64,000 bases of DNA from Alphaproteobacteria bacterium (GTDB lineage Bacteria > Pseudomonadota > Alphaproteobacteria > UBA2966). Position 1 is the stretch's first letter. Each line of letters begins with the position of its first letter. The notes under the pieces are model-generated. The model was not told where the DNA came from and did no database searches. It was given only the letters and a program-made list of their open reading frames with translations. The stretch covers positions 53,180 to 117,179 of the forward strand of contig JABIFY010000107.1 in NCBI GenBank assembly GCA_018650465.1, in the 5' to 3' direction. A program made the position numbers and the translations under genes. Positions 1-7,499 of this stretch are shown here, piece after piece.

Positions 1-1788
1 GTGGCTGATCAAATGATCGCCTCTTATACCTATTTGCGACAACTGGAACATCGTCTGCAGATGATCGCAGACGAACAGACCCAAACTCTCCCTTCCGAGC
101 CCGATAGCTTGTTGCACCTGGCTGTATTTTTTGGTTATGCAGAATTGGCTGATTTTGAAACAGATTTGTTGTCGCATTTGACCCGGGTTGAAGGACATTA
201 TGCAAATCTGTTTGAAGAGTCTCCTGACCTGACAATGGATAGCGATGTCGCTGGTAATCTTGTTTTCACCGGCACTGACGAAGACCCCGAAACATCGACG
301 ACCCTGGTTAACATGGGTTATTCTGACCCGGCAACGGTATCGGCGGCGATCCGGCGCTGGCACCATGGACGGTATCGTGCGACCCGAAGTGTGCGTTCAC
401 GTGAGTTGTTGACTGAATTGATGCCTGTTCTTTTGACGGCCCTGGCTGATACCGCCAATCCAGATGCTGCCTTGTTGAAGTTTGATGAATTCCTCGGCAA
501 GTTACCTGCCGGCGTACAGCTCTTTTCACTTTTCCATGCCAACCCTGATTTGCTTGATCTGGTCGCAGAAATTATGGGCGGAGCACCACGACTGGCAGAG
601 TACCTTAGTCGCAATGCGACATTGTTGGACGGTGTCATATCTTCAGATTTTTATGATCATTTGCCAAACCAGGAAACGTTGCGAGACGAACTGGAGACTA
701 TTCTCGCCGGGGCTCGCGATACCCAGGACGTGCTCGACTTCGTGCGCCGTTGGTCCCACGGGCGCCGTTTTCAGGTTGGAGTGCAAATCCTGCGCAGCCT
801 CGCCGATATCACACAATCAGGTCTTTGCCTGTCGGATATGGCTGATGTCGCCATCGGTGCCATGCTGCCCCGACTATTGTCCGAACTGTCAGAACGCCAC
901 GGACTTATCCCGGGCGGACAATTTGTTGTTATTGCTATGGGTAAATTGGGGGCTCAGGAAATGACAGCCGGGTCCGATCTGGATTTGACTTTTGTCTATG
1001 ATCATCCCGATGATGTTTCCTTTTCAGATGGTGAGAAACCGCTGTCAGCGAGTGAATATTATGCCCGCCTCAGCAAGCGTTTGATTAACGCCCTGACAGC
1101 CATGACGGCGGAAGGACATCTGTATGATGTTGATATGAGATTGCGTCCATCTGGTGCAGCCGGGCCAATTGCAGTTCGACTAAACGGCTTTCGAAAATAT
1201 CAACAGGAAGAGGCCTGGACCTGGGAGCATATGGCCATGATCAGAGCCCGTATTGTCGCGGGTCCTGACGAACTTGCGAGCAAGGTCATGGCTGTCGTGC
1301 AGGAAGCTCTTTGCATTTCAAGGGATGACGAAGAACTTCGAAATGCTATCGCCGACATGCGAGACCGGATTGACCAGGAACGACACACAAAGAACCCCTG
1401 GTCCACAAAATATGTCCGTGGAGGTGTTGTCGACATTGAATTTATTTCACAATATCTCATACTCAAAAATGCGACGAAGACACCGGAAATAATTGATGGC
1501 AAAACAGCAAGGGCATTTCGTAAATTGAGTAATGCTGGTTATCTGGATCAAGACCTTGCCAACGATTTGATTGAAGGCACAATGTTAATGCGAACCTTGC
1601 AAGGAATATTACGACAGACGACGGTAGATGTGTTTGAAGAAAGCGATGCGCCGGAAGGATTAAAAAGTGCTTTGGCGAAAGCCAACAACGAACCAACATT
1701 CGAAAGTTTAAAGATCAAGGTTGAAGAAACAGAAGCACATTTGTTTGTACAATTTGACAAGATAATAGGCGTTCCGACGAAAAGATGA
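1..1788 (+). CDS. glnE: Bifunctional glutamine synthetase adenylyltransferase/deadenylase, 3' part
   Basis: GlnE adds AMP to, or removes it from, glutamine synthetase according to nitrogen status. Only the last 595 residues are here (family proteins are usually about 900-1000), so the reading frame enters from outside the window and the GTG at base 1 is not the real start. The first residues match the end of the N-terminal deadenylase half (YLRRxEHRLQM-like block). The C-terminal nucleotidyltransferase half carries its metal-binding signature GSDLDL at residues 324-329, followed by the VDMRLRPSG block near 380 and a helical tail. The gene is first in a rightward series that continues with a lysine-rich protein and a peroxiredoxin. 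The family assignment is secure; only the 5' end is missing. Confidence 0.95.
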   Translation: MADQMIASYTYLRQLEHRLQMIADEQTQTLPSEPDSLLHLAVFFGYAELADFETDLLSHLTRVEGHYANLFEESPDLTMDSDVAGNLVFTGTDEDPETSTTLVNMGYSDPATVSAAIRRWHHGRYRATRSVRSRELLTELMPVLLTALADTANPDAALLKFDEFLGKLPAGVQLFSLFHANPDLLDLVAEIMGGAPRLAEYLSRNATLLDGVISSDFYDHLPNQETLRDELETILAGARDTQDVLDFVRRWSHGRRFQVGVQILRSLADITQSGLCLSDMADVAIGAMLPRLLSELSERHGLIPGGQFVVIAMGKLGAQEMTAGSDLDLTFVYDHPDDVSFSDGEKPLSASEYYARLSKRLINALTAMTAEGHLYDVDMRLRPSGAAGPIAVRLNGFRKYQQEEAWTWEHMAMIRARIVAGPDELASKVMAVVQEALCISRDDEELRNAIADMRDRIDQERHTKNPWSTKYVRGGVVDIEFISQYLILKNATKTPEIIDGKTARAFRKLSNAGYLDQDLANDLIEGTMLMRTLQGILRQTTVDVFEESDAPEGLKSALAKANNEPTFESLKIKVEETEAHLFVQFDKIIGVPTKR

Positions 1789-1915
1789 TGGAACAAAAAT
1801 AAAAACAAAATGAAGATAAACCTTGATCGTTGTTCCGGAAAAGTGTTGGTATCATTTTGTTAATCATGTTTGCTTATTGGATTAGATGATTTTAACGCCC
1901 AGAGGGAGGCCACTA

Positions 1916-2359
1916 ATGGCGAAAGCGACCACGAAGAAAAAACCTGCTGCAAAGAAAAAAGCTCCTGCCAAGAAAGCTGCTGCGAAGAAAAAAGTAGCGG
2001 CCAAAAAGGCACCGGCTAAAAAAGCGGCTGCAAAGAAAAAAGCTCCGGCTAAAAAAGCCGCTGCCAAAAAAGCTCCAGCTAAAAAAGCTGCAAAGAAAAA
2101 AGCGCCGGCTAAAAAAGCCGCTGCCAAAAAAGCTCCAGCGAAAAAAGCTGCAAAGAAAAAAGCGCCGGCTAAAAAAGCCGCTGCTAAAAAAGCTCCAGCG
2201 AAAAAAGCTGCGAAGAAAAAGGCACCGGCTAAAAAGGCCGCTGCCAAAAAAGCTCCAGCGAAAAAAGCTGCAAAGAAAAAAGCTCCGGCTAAAAAAGCAG
2301 CTGCCAAGAAAGCTCCAGCGAAAAAAGCCAAGGCCAAAAAATCCAAGGGCAAAAAATAG
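1916..2359 (+). CDS. Lysine/alanine-rich histone H1-like protein (AlgP/Hc1-type low-complexity)
   Basis: A 147-residue protein made almost entirely of Lys, Ala and Pro (KKAPAKKAAAKKAPAKKA type repeats). This is the composition of eukaryotic H1 C-terminal tails and of bacterial H1-like proteins such as AlgP. I chose ATG 1916, not the in-frame ATG 30 bases upstream, because GGGAGG lies 6-7 bases before it and the MAKATTKKK start is typical. From about 2041 the DNA is a near-perfect tandem array with a 60-bp (20-residue) period. Such proteins are thought to bind DNA or RNA electrostatically; that role is inferred from composition only. It lies between glnE and a peroxiredoxin whose start codon follows its stop codon by one base. 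Repeat number is expected to vary between strains. Confidence 0.82.
   Translation: MAKATTKKKPAAKKKAPAKKAAAKKKVAAKKAPAKKAAAKKKAPAKKAAAKKAPAKKAAKKKAPAKKAAAKKAPAKKAAKKKAPAKKAAAKKAPAKKAAKKKAPAKKAAAKKAPAKKAAKKKAPAKKAAAKKAPAKKAKAKKSKGKK
2041..2340 (+). repeat. 60-bp tandem repeat array inside the lysine-rich gene
   Basis: Five consecutive 60-base blocks starting at 2041, 2101, 2161, 2221 and 2281 share the pattern GCTCCGGCTAAAAAAGCCGC...GCAAAGAAAAA with only scattered third-position changes. The unit is a multiple of three, so gain or loss of copies keeps the reading frame. Confidence 0.9.
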
Positions 2360-2360
2360 T

Positions 2361-2867
2361 TTGAGCAAATCTGAATCGGTAAAAGCCGGCAGCACAAAAA
2401 AAATATCGGCTCCTCAAGAGGGCGCACGTGCTCCGGCATTTACTTTACCATCTGATGGTGACGGCAAGGTCGCCTTAAAAGATCTTGTCGACAGCCACGT
2501 CGTTCTTTATTTCTACCCGAAAGACGACACCTCTGGATGTACCAAAGAAGCGATCGCATTTACGGAAAACCTGGCGAAATTCAAACGCGCCGGTGCGATC
2601 GTCTTTGGTGTCTCCAGGGATACTGTGGCCAAGCACGACAAATTCAAATCCAAACACCAGTTAGGAATCACATTGCTGTCTGATGAAGACGGCAAGATTT
2701 GTGAGAAATATGGTGTCTGGGTCGAAAAAAACATGTACGGCCGGAAGTACATGGGAATTGAACGGGCAACATTTCTGATTTCTGGTGGGAAAATCGCCAA
2801 GCTGTGGCGAAAGGTCAAGGTTGCCGGTCACGTTGAAGAAGTTCTGGAGGCCGTAAAGTCTCTTTGA
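2361..2867 (+). CDS. bcp: Bcp/PrxQ-type thiol peroxidase (peroxiredoxin)
   Basis: A thioredoxin-fold peroxidase reducing hydroperoxides in the cytoplasm. The 168-residue protein has the peroxiredoxin block VVLYFYPKDDTSGCTKEA, with the peroxidatic cysteine at Cys60. Many Bcp proteins have the resolving cysteine five residues later (CTxxAC); here that position is Ile. The only other cysteine is Cys113, so resolution must use Cys113, another protein or a small thiol. The only plausible start is TTG 2361, one base after the upstream stop, suggesting translational coupling to the lysine-rich gene; AAGGG about 12 bases upstream is a weak ribosome site. The 16-residue Lys/Ser-rich leader before the domain has low complexity and could be partly untranslated. 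Confidence 0.88.
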   Translation: MSKSESVKAGSTKKISAPQEGARAPAFTLPSDGDGKVALKDLVDSHVVLYFYPKDDTSGCTKEAIAFTENLAKFKRAGAIVFGVSRDTVAKHDKFKSKHQLGITLLSDEDGKICEKYGVWVEKNMYGRKYMGIERATFLISGGKIAKLWRKVKVAGHVEEVLEAVKSL

Positions 2868-3251
2868 GATAAATTTCGCCCGAGAGCAGGACTTTCGCCT
2901 GAAATTTTCAGCAATTTCTCAGGAAATTGCCAATCTATTCGATCATGACAATCGTTTAGTGGGCCGCCTGGTACAATTTGAACAGCCCAAATCGCCGTAA
3001 AAGGCCTCTAAATTGCTATTATGACTTACATTTTTTATGGCCACCTGGCTATAATGGGGTGTTTCCGGCTTTGATGGGCAAGCAGCCAGGCGTAATTCAA
3101 CAGGCGATTTCTCATAAGCAGGTGATGGGTATAGAGTGAAAAGGCACATGCTATTTCGGTTGAGCCGGAATTGCCTTTGCGTCTTTTGGGGTTTTATTGC
3201 GCGATCAGTCTGGTTTGGAAATTTGATTGCCATTGTTTGAAGGGGTTGCCC
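2868..3251. other. Gene-free gap upstream of the M23 peptidase
   Basis: I see no gene with a credible start in these 384 bases. A 43-codon open stretch right after the peroxiredoxin stop (about 2863-2999, plus strand) looks protein-like but has no ATG/GTG/TTG start. A good sigma70-like promoter lies at 3025-3055. Confidence 0.5.
3025..3055 (+). promoter_or_regulatory. Candidate sigma70-type promoter for the M23-bactofilin operon
   Basis: A perfect TATAAT occurs at 3050-3055, with CTTACA (4 of 6 to TTGACA) at 3025-3030 and a 19-base spacer. It would give a leader of about 190 bases before GTG 3252. The spacer is longer than ideal, so this is a moderate call. Confidence 0.4.
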
Positions 3252-4586
3252 GTGGGGGAGCCGGAAAACTATAGTTTGCGTGAAAAACTGACGATTTTCT
3301 GGGAGCGCTGCTTTCCGGAACGCCAGTTTTATTATCGCAGCCGGGGTAATGTTCGCTATATATCAGTGAAAGGCCTCACCCAGTCGCTGGTATTAACCAG
3401 TGCGACGGGATTTGTTGGCTGGGTTATTTTTGCCTCCGTTTTTCTGGTGTTTAAAAACGACATTATCGCCAGCAAAAATGAGCAAATTTCAGATATTCAG
3501 GCCAACTACGACGATTTAGCCTCCCGGTTAATCAATGCAGAAGATCGCTTTTCTGCGCTGACAAGCGAAATCGAAGCCAAGCATAAACAGCTGGTGATGA
3601 TCGTTACGCAAAATGCCGAGCTGGAAAAACGGCTTGGGCTTCTTAATCGTGAATTGAAAAAAGTGTCTTCCGCCCGGGACGATGCCCTGTCGACCAAGGC
3701 TAAGCTGGCACGCCAGGTTGCCCGACTTGATGCCGATATCAGATCGACCAGTCAAAATAACAATTCCCTTGAAAAAGCTATGCAAGGGGCTCTGGGCAAA
3801 ATTGGCGCACTGACGAAGGAGCGCAACAATGCCCTGCAGACCAGTGACGCGCTGGGCCTGCATGTCGATCGCCTCGAAGTGCGCCTGTCAGATATCAAGT
3901 CTTCACAGCAGAACCTGATTACCCGACTGCATGAACGAACAGCTTTGAATGTCGCTGAAATGGAAGAAATGATCCTGATCACCGGTATTGATCTGGCTGG
4001 GCTTGTGAAAAAAGCCAACCCCAGAGCTGTGGCTCAAGGTGGTCCCCTGGTCAAACTGAAGGCTGACGAAGAATTCTCCTTTGTTGGCATGAATACAGGT
4101 TTTGAAAACAGCGTGACGGCCCTGGAGGCCCATTTGGGTCGCTGGGAGGGCTTGCAGAACATCGTGCAGAGCATTCCGCTAGCGGCACCGGCGGACAGCT
4201 ACTACCTCTCCAGTGGCTATGGCCGTCGCAAAGACCCCTTCACAAAGCGCTGGGCCAGTCATCACGGTCTGGATTTTGCCGGTCATTTTAAAACAAGAAT
4301 CAGGGCGACTGCCGCTGGCAAAGTAACTTTTGCAGGAAATAATGGCCCTTACGGAAAAATGATCGAAATAGATCATGGCCTGGGCATAAAAACCCGCTAT
4401 GGCCATTTGCACCGAATTCTTGTAAAAAAGGGCCAGAGTGTTGATTTTCGGGATAAAATTGGCCTGATGGGCAGCACAGGTCGAAGCACCGGTCACCACG
4501 TCCATTACGAAGTAATTTATAACGGCAAGACGTTGGATCCGGCAAAATTTCTGAAGGCGGGCAGATATGTTTTCAAAAACGGATAA
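3252..4586 (+). CDS. Membrane-anchored M23 family metallopeptidase (LmdC/DipM-like)
   Basis: A predicted peptidoglycan endopeptidase of 444 residues. GTG 3252 is chosen because AAGGGG sits about 6 bases upstream; longer in-frame starts lack such a site. A cytoplasmic stretch (1-45) is followed by one transmembrane helix (about 46-67), a long coiled-coil stalk (about 75-230), and a C-terminal LytM/M23 domain. The domain has a complete zinc site: H337xxxD341 and HxH at 416/418. Its 3' end overlaps the bactofilin gene by 20 bases. In other Alphaproteobacteria, M23 peptidases encoded beside bactofilins are positioned by the bactofilin polymer to shape the cell or a stalk. The same function here is inference from order and domains. 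Confidence 0.9.
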   Translation: MGEPENYSLREKLTIFWERCFPERQFYYRSRGNVRYISVKGLTQSLVLTSATGFVGWVIFASVFLVFKNDIIASKNEQISDIQANYDDLASRLINAEDRFSALTSEIEAKHKQLVMIVTQNAELEKRLGLLNRELKKVSSARDDALSTKAKLARQVARLDADIRSTSQNNNSLEKAMQGALGKIGALTKERNNALQTSDALGLHVDRLEVRLSDIKSSQQNLITRLHERTALNVAEMEEMILITGIDLAGLVKKANPRAVAQGGPLVKLKADEEFSFVGMNTGFENSVTALEAHLGRWEGLQNIVQSIPLAAPADSYYLSSGYGRRKDPFTKRWASHHGLDFAGHFKTRIRATAAGKVTFAGNNGPYGKMIEIDHGLGIKTRYGHLHRILVKKGQSVDFRDKIGLMGSTGRSTGHHVHYEVIYNGKTLDPAKFLKAGRYVFKNG

Positions 4587-5088
4587 GAACCGCAAAGGTG
4601 GGGATCAGATGAGCCAGAGCACAAATATTGCACCCTCCATCATCAGTGCAAATTTACATATCGTCGGGAATCTGGAAACAGAAGGCGAAGTTCAGGTTGA
4701 TGGCACGATTGATGGTGATGTCACTGCAAACGCCTTGACGATTGGCGAAAATGCCAAAGTCAGCGGCCATATTGTTGCGGATGAAGTTGAAATCCGTGGC
4801 AGTATTGAGGGTCGCGTCATGGCTCGTTCAGTCAAGCTATCCAAATCTGCTCATGTCGTCGGCGATATTGTACATGAAGTCCTGTCGATAGAATCCGGTG
4901 CCTATATTGAAGGTCAGTTGCAACGCGCTGAAAACGTCAAGAAAATTGAGCGAAGCAAACCTGCCTTTGGCAACAAGGCCCAAAAGGAAGCTGATATTCC
5001 AGACGCGCCCGCAACTGCGGCCGCTCCGGCACCTGCTGAGGGTGATGTAAATAACGGTAAAGGTCGCCTCAAGGCTGCCTCTGGCTGA
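4567..5088 (+). CDS. Bactofilin (polymer-forming cytoskeletal protein)
   Basis: A 173-residue bactofilin. The core (about residues 20-115) is the hydrophobic, Gly- and Val-rich right-handed beta-helix repeat, e.g. EGEVQVDGTIDGDVTANALT, flanked by a short N-terminus and a Pro/Ala-rich tail (about 140-173). Bactofilins polymerise without nucleotide on the inner membrane and scaffold cell-wall enzymes. The MFSK start at 4567 is typical of the family, but ATG 4609 has the better ribosome site (AAAGGTGGGG five bases before it) and would shorten the protein by 14 residues. The overlap with the upstream M23 gene implies coupled translation. A strong terminator follows. Confidence 0.93.
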   Translation: MFSKTDKNRKGGDQMSQSTNIAPSIISANLHIVGNLETEGEVQVDGTIDGDVTANALTIGENAKVSGHIVADEVEIRGSIEGRVMARSVKLSKSAHVVGDIVHEVLSIESGAYIEGQLQRAENVKKIERSKPAFGNKAQKEADIPDAPATAAAPAPAEGDVNNGKGRLKAASG

Positions 5089-5116
5089 CGCCTGTATTTC
5101 TGGCAATCAAATTTCA

Positions 5117-5143
5117 GGCCCGGATTTATTCCGGGCCTTTTTT
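5117..5143 (+). terminator. Rho-independent terminator after the bactofilin gene
   Basis: An 8-bp perfect stem, GGCCCGGA (5117-5124) with TCCGGGCC (5130-5137), has a 5-base loop and is followed by six T residues. It ends the M23-bactofilin operon and separates it from the convergent receiver-domain gene. Confidence 0.92.
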
Positions 5144-5150
5144 GTGCAGA

Positions 5151-6077
5151 TTATTCGGCGGCGGCTGGTAGCTTTCGGACTGCCCTGGAAATATCAAGCG
5201 CCGCTTCAACGGAGTTTTCATCATCGTGCGCCATAGCCCGCTCAAGAGCCAGGGCGAGTTGGGGTAATAATTCAAGATCAGATTCACCGATGTTCCCGGT
5301 TTCGGCGATCTTGTTGGCGACATCCAGCAAACTTTCAGACAAAGCCTTTTGATGGGCATATCGCGTATCGCCAATTCGATCGTGTAAATCATTTGCAGTG
5401 AATTGCAGTTCGGAAATCAGACGCCCAATATCAACTGAATTCCTGACTTTCGCAGTGGAGACCAGTGCTCCAACCGTGTGGGTTATCCGTGCTGCACTCC
5501 GCTCTACCCGCTGTTCCCGGATTGTCTTCATGACTTCTATTCCGTTCACGCCACCATCATCACCGGTCACCTGGTAGCGCAAGGGGTTTGGCACCATGAT
5601 TTGGGGCACCTCCTCCGCATCCGGTCTTGCTTCCTTGCGTCTGTCAGGACCGATGTAGGTTGATGTAACAACGAAAGGCTTGCGTCGCTCAATCAATACC
5701 TCAACAGCGTTTTGCAATTTGCCGACAGACATTGGCAAGGTCAAAATCAAATCTGTTCCGGCATTGACGATGCTGTGGATGACTTCAATTGTCGGCTGCC
5801 AGGTCAATGTCACAATTGGTAAAAAGGGGTCTCCATTTTGCTGCATGTCACGCAATTCGCGGATCAAATGAGCAGATTCTCTTTCCGCCAGATAGGCATC
5901 ACATATCAGCAAGTCGGCTTTGTTGTTTTGAAGGTGATCACGTGTTTCCGTAATATCTTCACAAAAAGAAATTTTGCGAATGCCGATATCACTCAGGCAA
6001 TTTTTGATGATATCACGCGATGCCGGCATTGAATCGGCGACCACAACATTCACTTCTTCAAATCGATGATATTTCAT
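5151..6077 (-). CDS. Receiver-domain protein with an unrecognised C-terminal domain (paralogue 1)
   Basis: 308 residues. An N-terminal CheY-like receiver (about 8-125) has the acidic pocket Asp15, the predicted phospho-acceptor Asp60 (LLICDAYL) and the KPFVVTS strand near 135. After a conserved linker containing YIGPDRR comes an all-helical C-terminal half (about 170-300) that I cannot assign to a known output domain; no DNA-binding helix-turn-helix or cyclase motif is seen. A close relative lies at 48164-49075 in this window, sharing FLPI, GADLxLTLPM, KPFVVTSxYIGPDRR, PQIxVPNxLR and EQRVER. It is convergent with the bactofilin gene and downstream of prfB, 163 bases away. It may be a phospho-signalling protein acting by protein-protein contact; that is inference. 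Confidence 0.8.
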   Translation of the reverse strand: MKYHRFEEVNVVVADSMPASRDIIKNCLSDIGIRKISFCEDITETRDHLQNNKADLLICDAYLAERESAHLIRELRDMQQNGDPFLPIVTLTWQPTIEVIHSIVNAGTDLILTLPMSVGKLQNAVEVLIERRKPFVVTSTYIGPDRRKEARPDAEEVPQIMVPNPLRYQVTGDDGGVNGIEVMKTIREQRVERSAARITHTVGALVSTAKVRNSVDIGRLISELQFTANDLHDRIGDTRYAHQKALSESLLDVANKIAETGNIGESDLELLPQLALALERAMAHDDENSVEAALDISRAVRKLPAAAE

Positions 6078-6240
6078 AACTGGAGCAGTTCCTTTCCAAG
6101 AATCTCCTGTGCGGCCTCAGCCGCACCGTCCCCCAAATCAGCCGTGAAACAAAATATGACTGATTTAATAGTGACTCGCAAATAAAATAATTTATGAAAA
6201 ATTTGTTCTAAATCAAGGAGATATTGATCTCAGGTGGAGG

Positions 6241-7366
6241 TTATTCTTGCTCTGAGGCACTGCCTGAACCGTCGACACGCTGGGCAAGGGCAGCAGCCAT
6301 AAACTGGTCAAGATCGCCATCGAGAACGGCACTTGTATTGCCGGTTTCGACCCCGGTGCGCAGATCCTTGACCATTTGATAGGGCTGCAAGACATAAGAC
6401 CTGATCTGATGGCCCCAGCCGATATCTGTCTTGGCATCCATCTCGGCCTGGCGTTTTTCTTCACGCTCCTGAAGCTCAGCTTCATACAGACGCGCCTTCA
6501 TCATGTTCATGGCGGCCGCCCTGTTTTTATGTTGGGAGCGGTCACTTTGGCATTGCACGACGATGTTGGTCGGGATGTGGGTAATGCGGACAGCAGAGTC
6601 CGTTTTGTTGATGTGCTGGCCACCTGCGCCTGATGCCCGGTAGGTATCAATTCGTAAATCGCTGTCGACAATTTCAATTTCGATTTCGTCGTCGATCACG
6701 GGATAAATTCCAACACTGGCAAAACTGGTGTGGCGACGAGCGGAAGAATCATAAGGCGATATGCGCACCAGGCGATGTACGCCGGTTTCGGTTTTCATCC
6801 AGCCATAGGCATTTTCACCACTGACCCTGATCGTTGCTGATTTCAGGCCTGCCTCTTCGCCTGGACTTTCTTCCAGCCACTCCACCTTGTAACCACGTTT
6901 GTCTGCCCAGCGGGTATACATGCGGACCAACATCTCGGTCCAGTCCTGGGATTCAGTCCCACCTGCCCCGGCATGAACCTCAAAAAAGGCGTCATTGGCA
7001 TCAGCTTCGCCGGACAAAAGACTTTCAATGCGTTTGGTCTTGGCGATTTCGACCAGTGCTGCCATGGCACTTTCGGCTTCGGCAATGATTTCGTCATCGC
7101 CTTCTGCTTCACCCATCTCGATCAGTTCAAGATTGTCTGCCACACCATCCTGAAGCTCAAGAACAGCCTTGCTCTGGCTTTCAAGGCGGGTGCGTTCCCG
7201 CATGACTTTCTGGGCTTTGGCCGGATCATCCCACAGGGTTGGATCCTCTACCCGTGCATTCAGTTCTGCCAGACGATCCTGCGCAACATCCCAGTCAAAG
7301 ATGCCTCCTCAGCAGGTCGAGCGACTGCTTGATTTCTTCGGCCATGGCCAGGGTTTCGGCTTTCAC
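6241..7366 (-). CDS. prfB: Peptide chain release factor 2 with programmed +1 frameshift
   Basis: RF2 recognises UGA and UAA stop codons and triggers peptide release. Translation starts at GTG 7366 (GGAG eight bases upstream), reads 23 codons and meets an in-frame UGA at 7297-7295. A +1 shift at CUU-UGA-C then gives the rest, for a total of about 374 residues. The main frame holds the catalytic GGQ (in SGAGGQHIN) and the RF2 discriminator loop, here SPY in place of the E. coli SPF ([15 protein letters not shown]). The neighbouring upstream gene, mrcA, runs in the same direction 133 bases away. The frameshift is autoregulatory: low RF2 favours slipping and full-length synthesis. The join is inferred from sequence but follows a well-known mechanism. 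Confidence 0.95.
7294..7309 (-). promoter_or_regulatory. prfB programmed frameshift site
   Basis: Read on the minus strand the site is AGGAGG-CAT-CTT-TGA-C. AGGAGG is an internal Shine-Dalgarno-like stimulator three bases before the slippery CTT, TGA is the zero-frame stop, and C gives the weak termination context. Spacing and sequence match the classical RF2 site (AGGGGG-TAT-CTT-TGA-C in E. coli). Confidence 0.95.
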
Positions 7367-7499
7367 AACTAATTCTCCAAAAGTGAAATAACGCTGTAGA
7401 TCGACAATTCGGGCTGAAACTACGCGGCCAACCCATGAGCGTCAATGGTTGCCGCAATGGCTGCGTCAATGCCCGCAACCAAGCGATCAAAATTATCGG

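Noticed and set aside
1882..2439. Minus-strand open frame rich in AFFAGAFLAA
   Set aside because: It is the antisense of the lysine-rich tandem repeats and has no ribosome site.
2863..2999. Protein-like open stretch of 43 codons after the peroxiredoxin
   Set aside because: No start codon in frame; could be a decayed gene fragment, but nothing supports it.
5126..5392. Minus-strand 88-residue frame inside the receiver gene
   Set aside because: Antisense/other-frame shadow, with no ribosome site and low complexity.
7260..7490. Minus-strand frame near the prfB start
   Set aside because: It is in neither the zero frame nor the shifted frame of prfB and has no family features.
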